Source: Mactromeris polynyma (Eukaryota > Mollusca > Bivalvia > Venerida > Mactridae). From it: 64,000 nt of DNA. The stretch is taken from NCBI GenBank assembly GCA_032209605.1, contig JASFXZ010000010.1, forward strand, positions 13,537,385 through 13,601,384. Direction: 5' to 3'. Of this stretch, positions 38,441 through 51,828 are shown piece after piece. Below the pieces are notes generated by a model. The model was not told the origin of the DNA. It made no database searches and saw nothing but the letters and a program-made list of their open reading frames with translations. Position numbers and translations under genes: made by a program. Every line of letters begins with the position of its first letter. The stretch's first letter is position 1.

Positions 38441-38875
38441 GTTTCCGATCAATAACTCAAGAATCCCTAGACCTATCATCCTCAAACTAGGTCCACACAT
38501 CCATCTTGGTAAGCAGAGAAACCCTACTGATTTTGGGGTCACGGGGTCAAAGGTCAAGGTCACAGGGGTCAATTATTCACAAACTGTTTCTGATCGATAA
38601 CTTGAGAACCCCTTAACATTTCATCCTCAAACTTGGTCCATACATTTATCTTTGGTAGCAGAGGAATCGTAATGATTTTGGGGTCACGGGGTCAAACGTC
38701 AAGGTCACAGGGGTCAATTGTACATAAACCGTTTCTGATCAATAACTCGAGAACCCCTTGACCTATCATCGTCAAACTTAGTCCACACATTCATCTTTGG
38801 TAGCAGAGGAAGCCATATGATTTTGGGATCACAGGGTCAAGGTCATATATCACGATGATTGTCACCGTCAGTCTG
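38441..38875. repeat. About 145-bp tandem repeat, 3 copies, rich in AGGTCA half-sites
   Basis: Units start near 38441, 38585 and 38731 with GTTTCYGATCRATAACT, and contain GGGTCAAAGGTCAAGGTCAC, a run of nuclear-receptor-like half-sites. It lies in the 5' intron of copy C. It is a dispersed repeat, so the motif match need not mean function. Confidence 0.75.
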
Positions 38876-39020
38876 TCCATACTTTATGACTTATCATACA
38901 CTTCTTCCCCTTCTAAACCAGTTACCACTTGGCCAACTTTGACAATATTATTAAATTGAGTGTACAATTAATTTGAGACTGTTTAATTATGAAAAATTAC
39001 TTTTTTTAGGAAATGATATA

Positions 39021-42000
39021 ATGGCTGCTATAATTCTGAGACGATTATTGGGAAAGTGTTGCCGGTTAAATGGGATTTCAAACTTGCAAGGTACCGGTAA
39101 CTATTTTTTTGTTGTATGTATCATTTATTGTGCTTACATTTTCCTACTCCCAAAGGGCAGTATAATGTGATATTTTGGCTTTGGTTGTCTGCCCGTCTTT
39201 TAGAAACCTGATTTCCTCTCATTTATTTGAAAAGGGTTTGACCTTGACCTTTTCATCCTTTTCATCTTCAAATCTTGATAGGCACACTGCTCATGGGTAT
39301 TAGATGTCTGCTATTTATTTTGAGGTCAAAAGAGAAGGATACTATGACTGTCAGTACCAGATCATTTCCGCTTTATAATAGAAAAACCTTTTAACATTCC
39401 AGATTCAGACCAGATGTCTCATTTTTTACTTTACCTGTATTAGAATTAATAAACGCTTGACTCAATGAAATCTAGGTCATGGTCGAAACTGGGTCATCTG
39501 GGGTAAAAAGCTATGTCACTAGGACGCAGCATTCTATAATGGTCAAACTCTTACTTGTGACCTTGACCTTTGATGTAGGGATGTGGGTCTTGCATGCAAC
39601 ACATCACCTTAAATGCCGAATACATGTGCCAAGTGACAGTTATTTTAAAATCTGTCAGTGCATGACAAAGCTATAGTGTGCAAAACCCACAGCCCTACCC
39701 CAAAGTTCAAGCCACATTTAATCATCGGTTCCTTCACGTAATTATTGATCTTTCCATCATATTTCGAATACAACTTTGAGGGCGTTCTTCACTTACAGTG
39801 ACAGTTCTTGTTTTTTTGGGTCATCTGTTGTCAAAAACTAGGTCACTATGTCCAATTATAGATAACACCTTTTTAACACTTCAGCAGTCACATTTTTTAC
39901 TTTACCTGTATGGGGTAGCTCAAAATCTTTGTCCTAATGAAATCTACGCCCTGTATGAAACTGGGTCAGTTGGGGTAATTTGTAAAAGAACTTGTCACAT
40001 CATCAAATTGCAGAAAATCCTTCTTGACACTCTAGGACATATACCGTAAAAAACCTATTATACACCCCCAACCTTATTAACGCACCCTGCCCTTTTTTTG
40101 AAATTGTATTTTTTTCCCAGTAACCAGAAAAAAACGAAAAAAAAAGAAAAGAAAAAAACTTACAGAGTTTTAAATACCATTCTCTTCAGCAGTATGTAAC
40201 AAGAAACACTTCCAGTTTATCACTAGTGAATAGCACAAACACATTATTAACTAGCTTTTTTTTAACATGTCAAATTACCGTGAAAAACAGACAACTATTA
40301 AACAGTATCAACACATTTATTAACACACAGCAAACTGCAGATACATATATACGGTAGTCCTATTTTTGACAGTGGTGCGAGTTATTCTTTTTAACAAAGA
40401 ATGTCTTGGGTTACAATGACAGAGGTCACAATGACATAAGTCACGTAGGCAGTAGCAGTGTAGTCAAAATGCTGGTGAGATCAAAGGTGTCAAAAGCGGA
40501 GGCTATGAAGAGAAATCGACAACCGGCGGCAAAGATCTGAAGGTGCCATTTGTTGACTGCATGCTAGGGCGGAATTACTAATGTACTTGCATGAACTTTT
40601 AGGGATAGAAATGATGATCGTTTTCACTACCACATGGCCTCTAACAAATGCCCTTTTTTAGAAAATGTAACTGGGGGCGTTAAATAGGGTTTTTACGGTA
40701 GGTCATAATATTGGGGAAATCTGTCTGATTTGTCAATTGATTACTGGGTATAATCTGATAACCTAACCAATGTGATTAATTGATGTAATTGGACTGTTGG
40801 TTACCAAGTCCCAAGATTATTGGGGTCGAAATTGGCCCAGAATTAGACCCAGAACTTTCATATTTGGTATGTAGCGTTGTCTGGTGGTCCTATACCAAGA
40901 TTGTTCGAATATTTTTCAGTAATTATTTTGCTATAATTTTCCAACGACATTGATGCCTTGCATTAACTTTCCTTTATACTTAAGTCTTATTGCGTATAAT
41001 ATTAATGTGTATTTTCAGCACAGTATTTGAGCCATTCTGTGGTTTTTGGAAAAGACAATGCTTCTAGTAGTAGTGCAGTGAAAGACGACAGAGAAAAAAT
41101 ATTTGTGGAAGATGTAATGCGTAGAAGGATTGAAGAATTTACGGCAAATATAGACAATAGTCCAATATACCTTGAAAGAAAAAAAACTATCGAGTCATAT
41201 ATAGAAGGTTGGAGAAATGAAAATGTACTGGTAAGAATTTCAAATGGAAGATTCTTCTCGTCATTCAGTCTTTGATTTGTGATTATAAACAGTAATTAAG
41301 AAGTTTTACTAATCAATATTGGGGGAAATGATTTTTAGATCCATTGGCCAAGGCCTGAGAGCTTATGACATGTGTATGAGTGCGTGTGTCAGTCTGTTGA
41401 CTATTCATTCGAACGACTTGCAAGACCAAATTTGACGAAACCTACCCTGTAGCATCATGGCCTGACCCTTTCTCAAAATTGTTCAAATGGTTCCACTAGA
41501 ATGCATAGTATGGCCGCCAGACTTAAAAAAAGATAAACCTTTAAACAACTTCTTCTCATGAGCCAATGAACAGATTTGCATCAAACTTGCTCTGTAGAAT
41601 CCTGGAATAACCCTTTCTCAGTATTGCACAAACCTTTAAACAACTTCTTCTCATGAGCCAATGAACAGATTTGCATCAAACTTGCTCTGTAGAATCCTGG
41701 AATAACCCTTTCTCAAGATTGCACAAACTGTTCCAGTTGATTGCACAATAGGACTGCAAGAGCTTAATATAAATAGAAAAAAAAACTTTAAACGACTCTT
41801 CATAAATTGATTAACAGATTTGCATAAAACTTGTTGCATCCTTGCATGGTATGTTCTCAAGATTTTTTCAAATGGTTTTGGTTGATTGCATAATATGGCC
41901 GTCAGAGCTAAAAATAGATAAACCTTGAAATAGCTTCTCATGAACTGATCGAAACAGGTACCTTTGTATATCAAAGTGCTTTAAATCAGTCACAAATACC

Positions 42001-44921
42001 CATGTTTTAATTATGCAATTCTTCCGTCTTTCCGTCCATCGGCGCAAAAATTGGTTTCTGATTAATAACTTTTGAAATAATGGGTAGATTGAATTCATTT
42101 TGGCCACATATGTATATGATAATAAAATACAGATAAAGTTCGATATAAGTTACAATTCACCTGTGTTTGAAGGAGTTATGGCCCTTTTTTTACTTAAAAA
42201 TTGGTTTTCGATCAATTACTCTTGAAACGATGGATGGATTCAATTCATATTGGGCACATACACATAGGGTAATAAAATACAGATCCAGTTTGATTTCAGT
42301 TACAATCTGCTAACTTTTGGAAGAGTTACAGCCCTTTTTGTACTAAACAATCGGTTTTCCAATTAATATTGATTCAAATTATTTGGCCGTTACAAAGCTT
42401 TTTCATTGTACTGAAAAGTTTATAGCAGGATCATCCGTGACCTATGAGCGCATCTAGTTCATTTGCAAGTGCTACGATTGTGTTTATTCTTATTATTTAC
42501 TGTTGAACCAACTTTTAATTGAAAAATACTTTCCTAACTATGGCGCATAGTGCTAATTTAGCTATATATACATCTTATGTGTTCTCGCTCTTTTTATGCC
42601 CCCGCATTCAAAGAAAGGTGAAGGGCTATAAAATTTAACCCTGTCTGTCCGTGCAAAAAGTGGTTTCTGACCAATAACTCTTCGAAAGGATGGGTGGTTC
42701 CAACTGACATTTGACACATACGTATAGGATAATAAAATACGTGTCAAGTTCGATATTGGTTACAATTTACCAATTTTTCAAGGGGATTTATGGCTCTCCT
42801 TCGACATAAAAAATCAGTTTCTGATCATTAATTCCTGAAAGGATGGGTAGATTCAATTCATATTTAACACATATGTATAGGATAATAAAATACAGGTAAA
42901 TTTAAGAAGTTACACTTCACAAAATGAAATAGACTCAAGTCTGTATTCCGGACATTCGGGTTTCAGCAAGGATATATTGACATACAGGTTTACTTTCAAC
43001 AATACTTTGATTGCAAACCTGAATTATGACATTAATTTGTGTTTCAACATGGCATTCCTTATTTCAAAATGTGTTTACACACTGTTGTAGGCAATCTGGG
43101 TCTGGTAAATGTACATTTATGCCATTTTATGACATGTCCGGAAAGCCTATGGCTGGTAATAGATTGTGCACTGTGTTCTGCATCATGGGATTTTTAAATA
43201 ATTTGACGTAAATGGTTACCATATTGAGATTAATGTGTTGCAAACAAGAAGCATGTTGCCTGCGTCATTGTCAAAGTTAGCATGTGTGATTGTCATATGG
43301 CAGGGCCATCTGTGTCCTGGAAACCTGTCCAATTATGTTTAATATGCTCGTTTGGCAAAGGGAATGTTGAAGATGGTTTTGAAGTTGAAGAAATACTTTC
43401 TCAATGATTCATGTTTATATGTCGAATGTTTAAGATATCCTATATATACATAATTCTGTCTTTTCACAGTTACCTGAGAGTCTCAAAGATGAGCACTGGT
43501 ATGCTTTATTGACTGAACGTTTTAAGTATAAATCGGCTTTGAAATACATGTATTATGTGCACAAGAAGGAAAGCAAGACAAAGGCTGAAAAGCTGAAACA
43601 AGTTGAAAAGAAGGAAAGAGGAGTACCTGCACAAGGATTGTATCAGGAGTTTTCTCTTCACGAGCAATCGAGGACTCGGCAAGAGTACCAATGGAATAAA
43701 CTAAAAGCATGGCAGTCAGACATTCCTGTGGTGATAGATATGCATTTTCCAGATACCAACATTAGGGAGCAGACGGAGGCTTTTGACCAAATTACAATGA
43801 CTGTCGCCAATAACGCTAAACATCCACAACCATTGCAGGTTCATATGACAAGTGTACGCGACAACACAAGGATGATGGACTTTTATGAGAGTGATAATTC
43901 CTTACCACTTTATTTTCATGAAGAACATTTTATGGATATTTTTCCACATGAAAAATTGGTTTATCTATCTCCAGATGGACCACCATTAAGAGAGCTTGAC
44001 CTCAATATGATTTATGTTATCGGAGGTTTGGTAGACAGAACACATAGACCAAGGTTGACTTACAGTTATGCTAAAGAATTTGGAATACAATGTGCATCCT
44101 TACCTTTAAATGATTATGTGAAGTAAGTTACTTAGTTTAAACTTATTTTAATATGCCCCCACTCTAAAAGGGGGGTATATAGATTGCCCTTGTCCATCCG
44201 TCTGTCGTTCGTCTGTCTGTCCGTCCTTCACAAAATCTAGTGTCGCGCATATCAGCTATATTAGCCAGCAGTGTATCAGCTAGACTGGCAAAACTTTACA
44301 GGAATGTTCACCATCAAGTGTTGTTGTACACCTGGGATTTCATGTATGATTTGGCCCAGTATTTGCGAAGTTATTGCCCTTGACTTATTAAAAATATAGT
44401 ATACAGAGCGTGCAATCTTGTGATGCACCAATCTCCAAAAGTGTGTCAGCTAGACTCACAAAACTTTAGAGGAATGTTCACCAGCAACTTGTGTTTATAC
44501 ATGTACTGTATGTTAATACATATCGTTTGTAAAAGTTCTAATTCTGATTTGCTGTGACTAGTAACATTAGGTTCTGTTGTTGGTTATATGGTGTTAGTCC
44601 GAATGCACTCAGCACTTTTACACTTTGACCATTATGTTCCTCTTTTTAGGCCCTCTTTGATTAGCAATGTAGTGTCTCACGTTAATGTGATTATTTATTT
44701 TCTCTCTTTTCAGGCGTGATGCAACTGCAAGAAGAGAATTAAACATTTACACAGTGTATGATATCATTCAGAATATGTACATACATCACTCGTGGCAAGA
44801 AGCCTTTAAGACTGGTCTGATATCCAGGAAGTATAATGTTTTTGATGAAAGGCAGAGAGAAAGAAAGATACATAAACCAAGGTATGCAGCAAAAGCTGCT
44901 TCGAATTTTTTCAGACATTGA
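39021..44921 (+). CDS. TRMT10C: TRMT10C paralogue C: mitochondrial RNase P subunit 1 / tRNA methyltransferase
   Basis: Exons 39021-39090, 41019-41230, 43470-44122 and 44714-44921 join in frame (phases 1, 0, 2) to 380 residues, the longest copy and closest to the usual length of about 400. Exon 1 (MAAIILRRLLGKCCRLNGIS) is an Arg/Lys-rich presequence. Residues 40-160 are charged and helical (ERKKTIESYIEGWRNEN; KYMYYVHKKESKTKAEKLKQ). The SPOUT core begins at DIPVVIDMHF and carries HMTSVRDNTRMMDFYESDNS, YLSPDGPPLRELD and YVIGGLVD; Asp283 in GGLVD matches the catalytic Asp of the Trm10 family. The C-terminus has NMYIHHSWQEAF and a basic tail. Copy D is its inverted partner. The TGCCCC repeat lies 29 bp after the exon 3 donor; D lacks it. 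Confidence 0.88.
41535..41724 (+). repeat. 95-bp tandem duplication in intron 2 of copy C
   Basis: Two nearly identical units start AAACCTTTAAACAACTTCTT at 41535 and 41630. A third, degenerate unit may follow to about 41880. Confidence 0.85.
42052..42930. repeat. Dispersed repeat cluster in intron 2 of copy C
   Basis: About 150-bp degenerate units share TGATYAATAACTYTTGAAA and GATAATAAAATACAGRT (near 42052, 42206, 42660 and 42820). At 42595 a TGCCCCCGCATTC head of the TGCCCC family begins a second block. No coding content. Confidence 0.6.
44151..44500 (+). repeat. 'TGCCCCCACTC' repeat in intron 3 of copy C
   Basis: Starts ATATGCCCCCACTCTAAAAG 29 bp after the exon 3 donor. Copy D shares the intron up to here (CTTAGTTTAAACTTATTT) and lacks the repeat. 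Confidence 0.65.
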
Positions 44922-45984
44922 AGTGTGTATTATCTATAATCCAATCTTGGAATGGAATGCATGAAGAAGGAATGAAATGTTGCTGTTGGTCGTGAAAAAT
45001 TCAAGGTCCTGTGATTACAACCAAAGTGTACAATTCTGCCGATAGGAAATTTGGAATGCCTCGACCTTGCCTCGATGTAAAAAAATTACTATAGTTTGCA
45101 TATTTACAATATTTACATCCCTTGTTCTGAATAGCCGGCCATATTGATAGACAAATTTCCTTCAAGTTTATAGGGAATATAATGTAAACGATGATAAAGT
45201 AATCAGATATATAAAAATAATTCATTATGCTCATGTGGGCAGATGACTTAGAAAGTTGAAGACAAAGTGGTTGTCACATGCAAATTCTCTTGGTATTTTC
45301 TCAATTATCACATATTTGGAAATTACTCTTATATGTGCTTATCAGTTTTGGCTATCAAAATGGCTGATGATTGAGAACAAGGGAGGTAAAAATTGTAGAT
45401 GTAGGGAACTATCTAACGAGTTTTCAACTTCAAGACCAAGGTTCCCGCAGGCCTTGAAAAGTCCTTGAATTTGATGCCAGTCTGGAAAACTCCTTGTAAA
45501 TGGATTTTGAAAAAACTGCGTTGTAACTTGCTATGCTTGCACTAACTTTGTGAGTAGGTCAGGATAGAAAATAGTGGTATCGGACACTTGTATCTGTGGT
45601 CAACATGTAAGAAAAGTGACATACAGTGTAATAGAGCACATCTGTACGAGGTCATTTTCTCATCTTGGTCCAAAAATAATAAGACTGTACTTTTTAGAAA
45701 GAGGGAAACAATTTAAAAAAAAAAAGTTATAACATCACTTATCAATTACATACATTTTGCCCATATCAGTTTTGGATTTGAAAGAGAATCACAACATTTT
45801 GCTATATGTTAACTTGTCAGTGGATTGGTGATGAGAATTAGTCCTTGATAATTGAGGAAAGTACATGAAATGCCCTTGAAAAGTACCAGGAATTTTGTCT
45901 GAAATGTTTTGTATGAACAATGAATACTTTACATTTTTGAGTGAAGGTGTTAAACTACCTAGAAAAGCAAAATATTTTTGATAG
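44922..45984. other. Intergenic 3' of copy C
   Basis: AT-rich DNA without a recognised gene between the stop of C and the first duplicated block. Open frames are short and lack motifs. Confidence 0.4.
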
Positions 45985-46820
45985 AATAAGAAAATTCCAT
46001 AATGATAATATTTCGATTTGTTAGTAAAAGTTAATTGTTGTCGAGAAGTAAGGAAACACATTATTGAAAAAAAATAATTACCAAGGCCGAGAATTTTCCT
46101 AGATGGCTTTGAAACCATTGGCGGTGGTGATAGAAAGCGCCTCTGTAAACGTTCTCCTGTGTTTTTGAAGACAATGTGTCATTTGAAAATGAAGAAATTT
46201 TGTTTTTCATTGCATTGAAAAAATTGAATTTCATTTTAAATAAAAAATAAAATGAATATTACTCTGAATGTTGCTTTTCTTGTTATGTAGTTAATATACT
46301 TAACGCCATTAAAAAGTCTCAATCATGGTACATGACTGTATAAATGTTCAATGTCACAACCAGTCTGCTTGGTTTCGCTATTAAGACCGACTCGCTAATA
46401 AGACCACTTTTTGTCGGTCCCATGGGTGGTCTTAATAGCGGAACTTTACTGTATATCCGTTATTATTTGTCTCCATTATAAACTATAACTGAAGCTACTG
46501 CAATAATCTTGAATTCGTTTTATTGTGTATATTTCAATGCAGTTAATTGATGATGAGTTTTTTTATAACTGACACCTGTTTGTATGTACATGTAATATAT
46601 ATTATAGATTATGAAATTCCCATAATGAATATATTTCAATTGTTAGTAAAAGTTCATACCATTGTTGTCAAGCAGTAAGAAAACACATTATTGAAAAAAG
46701 AAAATAACATATGTATATCCGTTATTATTTGCCTCTATTATAAGCTATAACTGAAGCTACTGCAATAATCTTGATTTCGTTTGTGTATATTTCAATGCAA
46801 TTAATCCATCATGAGTTTTT
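45985..46820. repeat. Local direct duplication (two adjacent blocks, each present twice)
   Basis: Block a (TTCCATAATGATAATATTTC...GAAACACATTATTGAAAAA) lies at 45985-46076 and again at 46612-46703. Block b (TATCCGTTATTATTTGYCTC...) lies at 46452-46563 and at 46714-46820. In the second copy a and b are about 10 bp apart; in the first they are separated by some 375 bp that include a MITE. Duplication and insertion both happened here. Confidence 0.7.
46372..46455. mobile_element. Short 'AAGACCAC' MITE relative
   Basis: GGTTTCGCTATTAAGACCGA on the left and TCTTAATAGCGGAACTTTAC on the right form a hairpin. It belongs with the elements at 12820 and 62287 and lies at the insertion point between duplicated blocks a and b. 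Confidence 0.5.
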
Positions 46821-46834
46821 CGATGCAGCTGTAC

Positions 46835-47450
46835 TAACATGGTTTTGCAATTTGCATATTCAGTGTTTTGTAAACCAATCAAATCTTACGTTAATCACCA
46901 ACGCAATTTCACGCAATTTCTCTTCAATTTAAAAATATGTGTAACATTGAAGCAGATTGGTTAACATTGTGTATAGTGTATTTCAAGATTTATCCAGCAA
47001 GTAGTGATGTTATTGATCACCACAGGGAATTGTCCGGTGTTGGAATTAAGAATACTTTACTGGTTTTATGTACCAGTCGCGAACATTTATATTGTTTTAA
47101 TCAGATAAATCGCAATGTATCAAGTTTATTAACATGGATGTGCGAGTCCACGACTTATGCAATAAGTAATTTTGAACTATATTGAAACAGACTATACTGT
47201 GTCTATGACTAATCACACAACGGAGTTATTTATTATGCCGTCTCATTCGGAACACCTCGGCATTATTGGCTCTGCCGAATGCCGCCGAGTAGTTACGATT
47301 GATACAGTCTCATACGCAGTGATCTCCCCTTACAGGTCTCGTAGTTTCTGTAGTTATGCATAATTGAATGACTGGCATTTTTTAACCTTCAGATTGCAAC
47401 AACTTTGCAAACATCAGGTTGCGTCGACCATCTTTTTTAAAGATATTTTT
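46835..47450 (+). repeat. Dispersed repeat (two modules)
   Basis: The first part (TGTAAACCAATCAAATC) recurs at 32515-32700 and inverted at 29940-30060. The second part (CTTCAGATTGCAACAACTTT ... CGACCATCTTTTTT) recurs at 22975-23110 and inverted at 30065-30260. The two modules are adjacent in the 30-kb and 47-kb copies, so they are probably one element. Confidence 0.55.
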
Positions 47451-48499
47451 TGTTTATAACCGACACCTGTATGTATGTAATATATATTGCTTTATGTGCT
47501 GATTGCATTATTAATGAATCAAATTGAGATCATAGAAGGCAAACATTCAAGATTACTGTAACATTTATGACAGTGTTTTTTCAGGGCTTTTTGCAGCAGA
47601 AATCGGGCCCTATTGCCCTTAGTGAAAAAGTGTATGTGTAACCCCTTTTCGGTGTCACAATTCCCGTCTCGCAGCATTGCGGATATTTTCACTCGGAAAA
47701 CCAGTAATATGATGTATCTCATAAAACAGTTTTGTCATATACATGTTTAACCATTAAAAGGTTTGGAAACAGAAATGCAAACTTTGTTGTGTAAATTATT
47801 TTCCCCTCTAAGACTCTTTTTTCACCTCTCAAAAGGTCCTGCCACCAAGCCACTGAAGCGGGAAAAACACTGTATAAAACTGACCGAGTATTGCATTTAA
47901 TAAATACATAATTATTATACCATTACAGGGAACAAATCACATCCTTTATACTAAAATAAATGGGTGTGAAAATGTTAAAAATATTTTGACTCCTTTTAAA
48001 ACATCTTGACACTTAGGGTTTAAAATGTTCATATATATATGTGTCATTCTCTGAGATTTTTGGCCTAAATGACATATCTGGGCGAAATTGAGTTACAGTA
48101 TTAACATTTCTGAATGCAAATTATTGCAAAACTACATTTTTTGAGGGAATTACAGCACTTTTAATACGGTCATCAAGACTAGATCTACAAAAAATTCTGA
48201 GTTTCACAAAATTAATGCAGCAAATATGTTTTCAGATACAATAATATTTTACAAATAAATGTATATTATCATTTTCCATAAGAAAAGGGGCCGTCTCAAT
48301 TTTACCGATAATTGTTTTGCATCAGTCTGCTCACTGCTGAATCATAAATCTTTTACAGAAATGTTTCAACTAGCTGTTGCAATTAATGTAAAAACAGGAC
48401 GTCATCTTTATTGCGTTTTTCTCAAAAACCAGACTCGGTGCATTTGGGCCAAAAGTCTCAGAAACTGCCACATATTTGGTAATGCAGAATAAGGATTTC

Positions 48500-48840
48500 G
48501 TTTAAACATGTCTAGTTTCAAACAAGAGCATCCACCTGCGGGTGCCAGACGCTCATCTGTTTAGTTTCAAAGGTATACCAGAACAGAACCCTTGAACAGG
48601 AGGGGGTTTTAAGGGGGGAGGGTGCCCTGAGAAAAATTGGACTTTAACAAAATACTTAAATAAAATTCTAAGTGAAAAGGGGACATAACTTTGACTAAAT
48701 GCAGTCAGGAGTTAAGACACTTCCTGGTGGTTGCTATTATGATGTCAGACAACAATGTTGAGTTTCAAAGCTCTCCCTTGAACATTTAATGAGAAAAAGT
48801 GGACTTTAACAAAAATATCCAACAATACGTACGACTGACG
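48500..48840. repeat. Dispersed bivalve-type repeat
   Basis: CAAACAAGAGCATCCACCTG and CCAGACGCTCATCTG are followed by an inverted relative of the 19515 repeat (GGTTGCTATTATGATGTCAG). No coding capacity. Confidence 0.55.
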
Positions 48841-49795
48841 ACAGGGAAGCTATGACAATACCTCATCTATCTGAAACAGACCAGCTAAAAAGGACTGTTT
48901 ACAGCCCCATCACAAACAATTCATACTATCTGTAAGGACATTCTGGAATCTTATGGAAAGAGATGAAATGCATGCAGTTGACTCCTGTAACAATGATACA
49001 AATCTAGTTAAAGAATGATTACCGTTTACTGACCTGCCTAGTGCCTCACACATACCAAGTTGTACACTCTTCCCCATTATAAACCTCGCAACCTTGTACA
49101 GCTGTGATACAAACTCGTAGTTTATACATGTCTTTTGTTGGGAAACATGTATTAACAAAATCAAGGTAAGTCATTTTTCAAATATTGGAAGGAAAATGAC
49201 TATGTATGTACATACCAAAATAAAGAGAATCTATATAAGCAGTTAATATATGATGAGAAAGCCAGTGTTACAGTTCTAGACTTCAACACATCTATAATTA
49301 TTACGTCTACATCTTTCATAATATGATGGTTAAAGTTATTCATGTGATCTAAATCACGACATATGTAGCTTTAATTCATTCAAAATCACATTTTGATCAT
49401 ATTAAAATAGATGGTATTTCCATTTTGTGTAATTATGTGTCTGTATAATCGCTAAGAAAATATAATTATATTGTATTTTTGTAATTATCACTTTTTACTC
49501 TATGAAAAAAGTAGTTGTTCACTTGTTCTGTGAAATGTATGGTGCCGGCATATTTCTGCCACAATTTAACTACTTTATTAACTAGATAATTATGTGGTTA
49601 TCACATTAAAGAAACTAGATAACTACTTAATTAACTAGAAAATTATGTGGTTAACTAGATAAGTATCGTGATAAATTTTCATACCAGATAAATATCTTGT
49701 ACATTTGTTTAGATATTAACAATGACACAAAAATGTGTAAAATACAAGCGAAATACATATTTAAACAGTAACGTTTAATTAATTGGTTGAAACAA

Positions 49796-50195
49796 TTATC
49801 TTTCAAAATGTGTAATGTTAAGGACTAGTTTTTGCAATTTGTTTTGCCATTGTTTTGTTTTCATTGTTGTTGAACAGACTTCATCGTATATTTTCAGTTT
49901 TTGGAGGGCAACAAGTTCTGGACAGATATTCAAATCGTCGACGATCTCGCTCCAAGACACTAGAATGTCATCCACGTTCACAGCACAAAATAACTGTTCC
50001 AAGTACATCTCATTGTGCTCTTGGTCATCATACATAATGCCATTCTGCAACTGGTGAAGTTTTATGTGACAAGAAAAACAGATGACTTGATCTGTATATC
50101 TGGTGTAATAAAATCCTGCCGTTGCCAACTGGTATTTATCCGGAATAATTTGTGGAGACCAAGTCGAAGGCAGCTAGTCGATCTTCATAAAAATT
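49796..50195 (-). pseudogene. Decayed BIR (inhibitor-of-apoptosis) domain fragment
   Basis: On the minus strand FYEDRLAAFD, then after a 1-nt frameshift WSPQIIPDKYQLATAGFYYT, then QVICFSCHIKLHQLQNG, match the order of a BIR domain: F..R..SF..W, LA.AGFYYTG, V.CF.C...L..W..GD. The CxxC of the zinc site is present, but the Trp after it is Leu (HQLQNG), and the EH...C end is disrupted by an insertion (EHNEMYLEQLFC). A further 60 codons follow without a recognised domain. Cellular BIR genes are strongly expanded in bivalves. The frameshift and lost residues make this a pseudogene or a dead exon. Confidence 0.6.
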
Positions 50196-51828
50196 GCAAC
50201 TTATCTGTGTTATACAGTCAGTAACATCCATAGGTTCTCTGCTCAGCGAGGAATGTTCTTTTAAATTACACAGTGTTTGGTATTGTTCAACACTAAGTTT
50301 TGTTTGTAATATTCCTCTTCTAAATAAAAAAATGAGATGAATTTTCTGTTTTCTTCACCACCAATGTTAGTTTTTCATCTAGTTTGCATATGGTGTAGAA
50401 TAGGTGACTACTGAGCAGTTTGTTATCAGTTTTCTTGAAAATAATTAAAGGTTTCGTCTGTAAACTCGAGCTGTGCTTGTGCCATACTGTGAAAAGGATG
50501 ATGATTGTGCTTCTTATATACAAGATAAACAGTGTTCTTACTTTGAACCTGGTATTCGACCTTGAACTACATAGTGTTGTGAAAAATTAGGAATTGAACC
50601 TTGACCTTCTATATGTAGTGACGTAGGACCAACCTTGACCCAATTACAAAATCCTTGACTGATCAGAGCCTCTAATAACCGTCAGTTGCTACTGCTAATA
50701 TTATATTAATCACAGACGAATTATACTTCGAAAAATGTTACAACTGCAAACTTGTACAACGTGAAATAACGTGAAATTTAGGATTACAATGTAGTTCTGG
50801 AACGCATCATACAGTAGAAATAATGGCTGTCAATTGGAAAATGTAAACGGATTCGGATGGATTAAAAACGAGCACGAGACTGTATATGGTACGTGATAGG
50901 TCGTTTATTGATCTGATCAACACGTATATGTACGATTCTGTGCTTCGTTATTCGCAGCTAGCTCTATATAATAGAATACATTGATTAGAAGTTGAATGGA
51001 AAAATACACGAATACAATGACTGGGTGGTAAGAACTTATTTGTGCATTATACTTCAAGTGAATAAGTGGTCGATCAAACAATTTGTTACTGACCTACCAC
51101 AAAAATATGATACACACCGGGACTTCCAACTAGACTAATGCCTTGCCACAACTGCGAGATTTAATACTGACACATATATCCGTGGAGGCACTGTAACAAA
51201 CCAAATAATAGATTGTTGTAACACTGCTCTGTGTGGGTGTAGACTGATTTACATAAGCAAACTAAAATTCCTTTCATGTACGTGTGTTATAATCGGCATA
51301 TTATTACTAATACATTCTCGTTACATATGCGTGTTTGTGATTCAATAAATCATTAAACATTACAAAGTTGCTACGTCACTAAATTACAATCAACTCTCGC
51401 TACAAGGTAAAAGTTTGTTCCCAAGATTTATGTCGTATTGAATATGTCATTATATTGAATTGGATCAATGACGTATACAATATGCAGATTCGTTCCCACT
51501 ACATTTTGTCAGTAAATAAATATTCTGTTGTAACGAATGAATAGACTGTATTTTCTTTTATTAGCAGCTATAACAATTAACAATAAGATATAAGATTTGT
51601 CAGCTGAGAAACATCTAATAATGCATTAATATTGAGGCATGTACATATTTATGTACAATAGTTAAATACACAATAGAATTAACTGTATACTAAATTTTTA
51701 ACGATATTCTCTTGATTTAATGAAAACAGCAGCAAAATTTCATTCCTTCTTAGTTCATTCCATTCCACTTCAGTGACAGTAAAATATCGAATTGGTTTCT
51801 CCGGGATACTTTGTAAATTGTCCGTAAT
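50196..51828. other. Intergenic between BIR fragment and 3' end of copy D
   Basis: AT-rich. A short patch of TTGACC-type half-sites occurs near 50550-50645. No gene recognised. A minus-strand AATAAA (TTTATT at 51557-51562) could serve copy D. Confidence 0.4.

Noticed and set aside
49796..50195. BIR fragment considered as evidence of an integrated insect-type virus
   Set aside because: BIR domains are abundant in mollusc genomes, and no other viral gene is nearby; a cellular origin is simpler.
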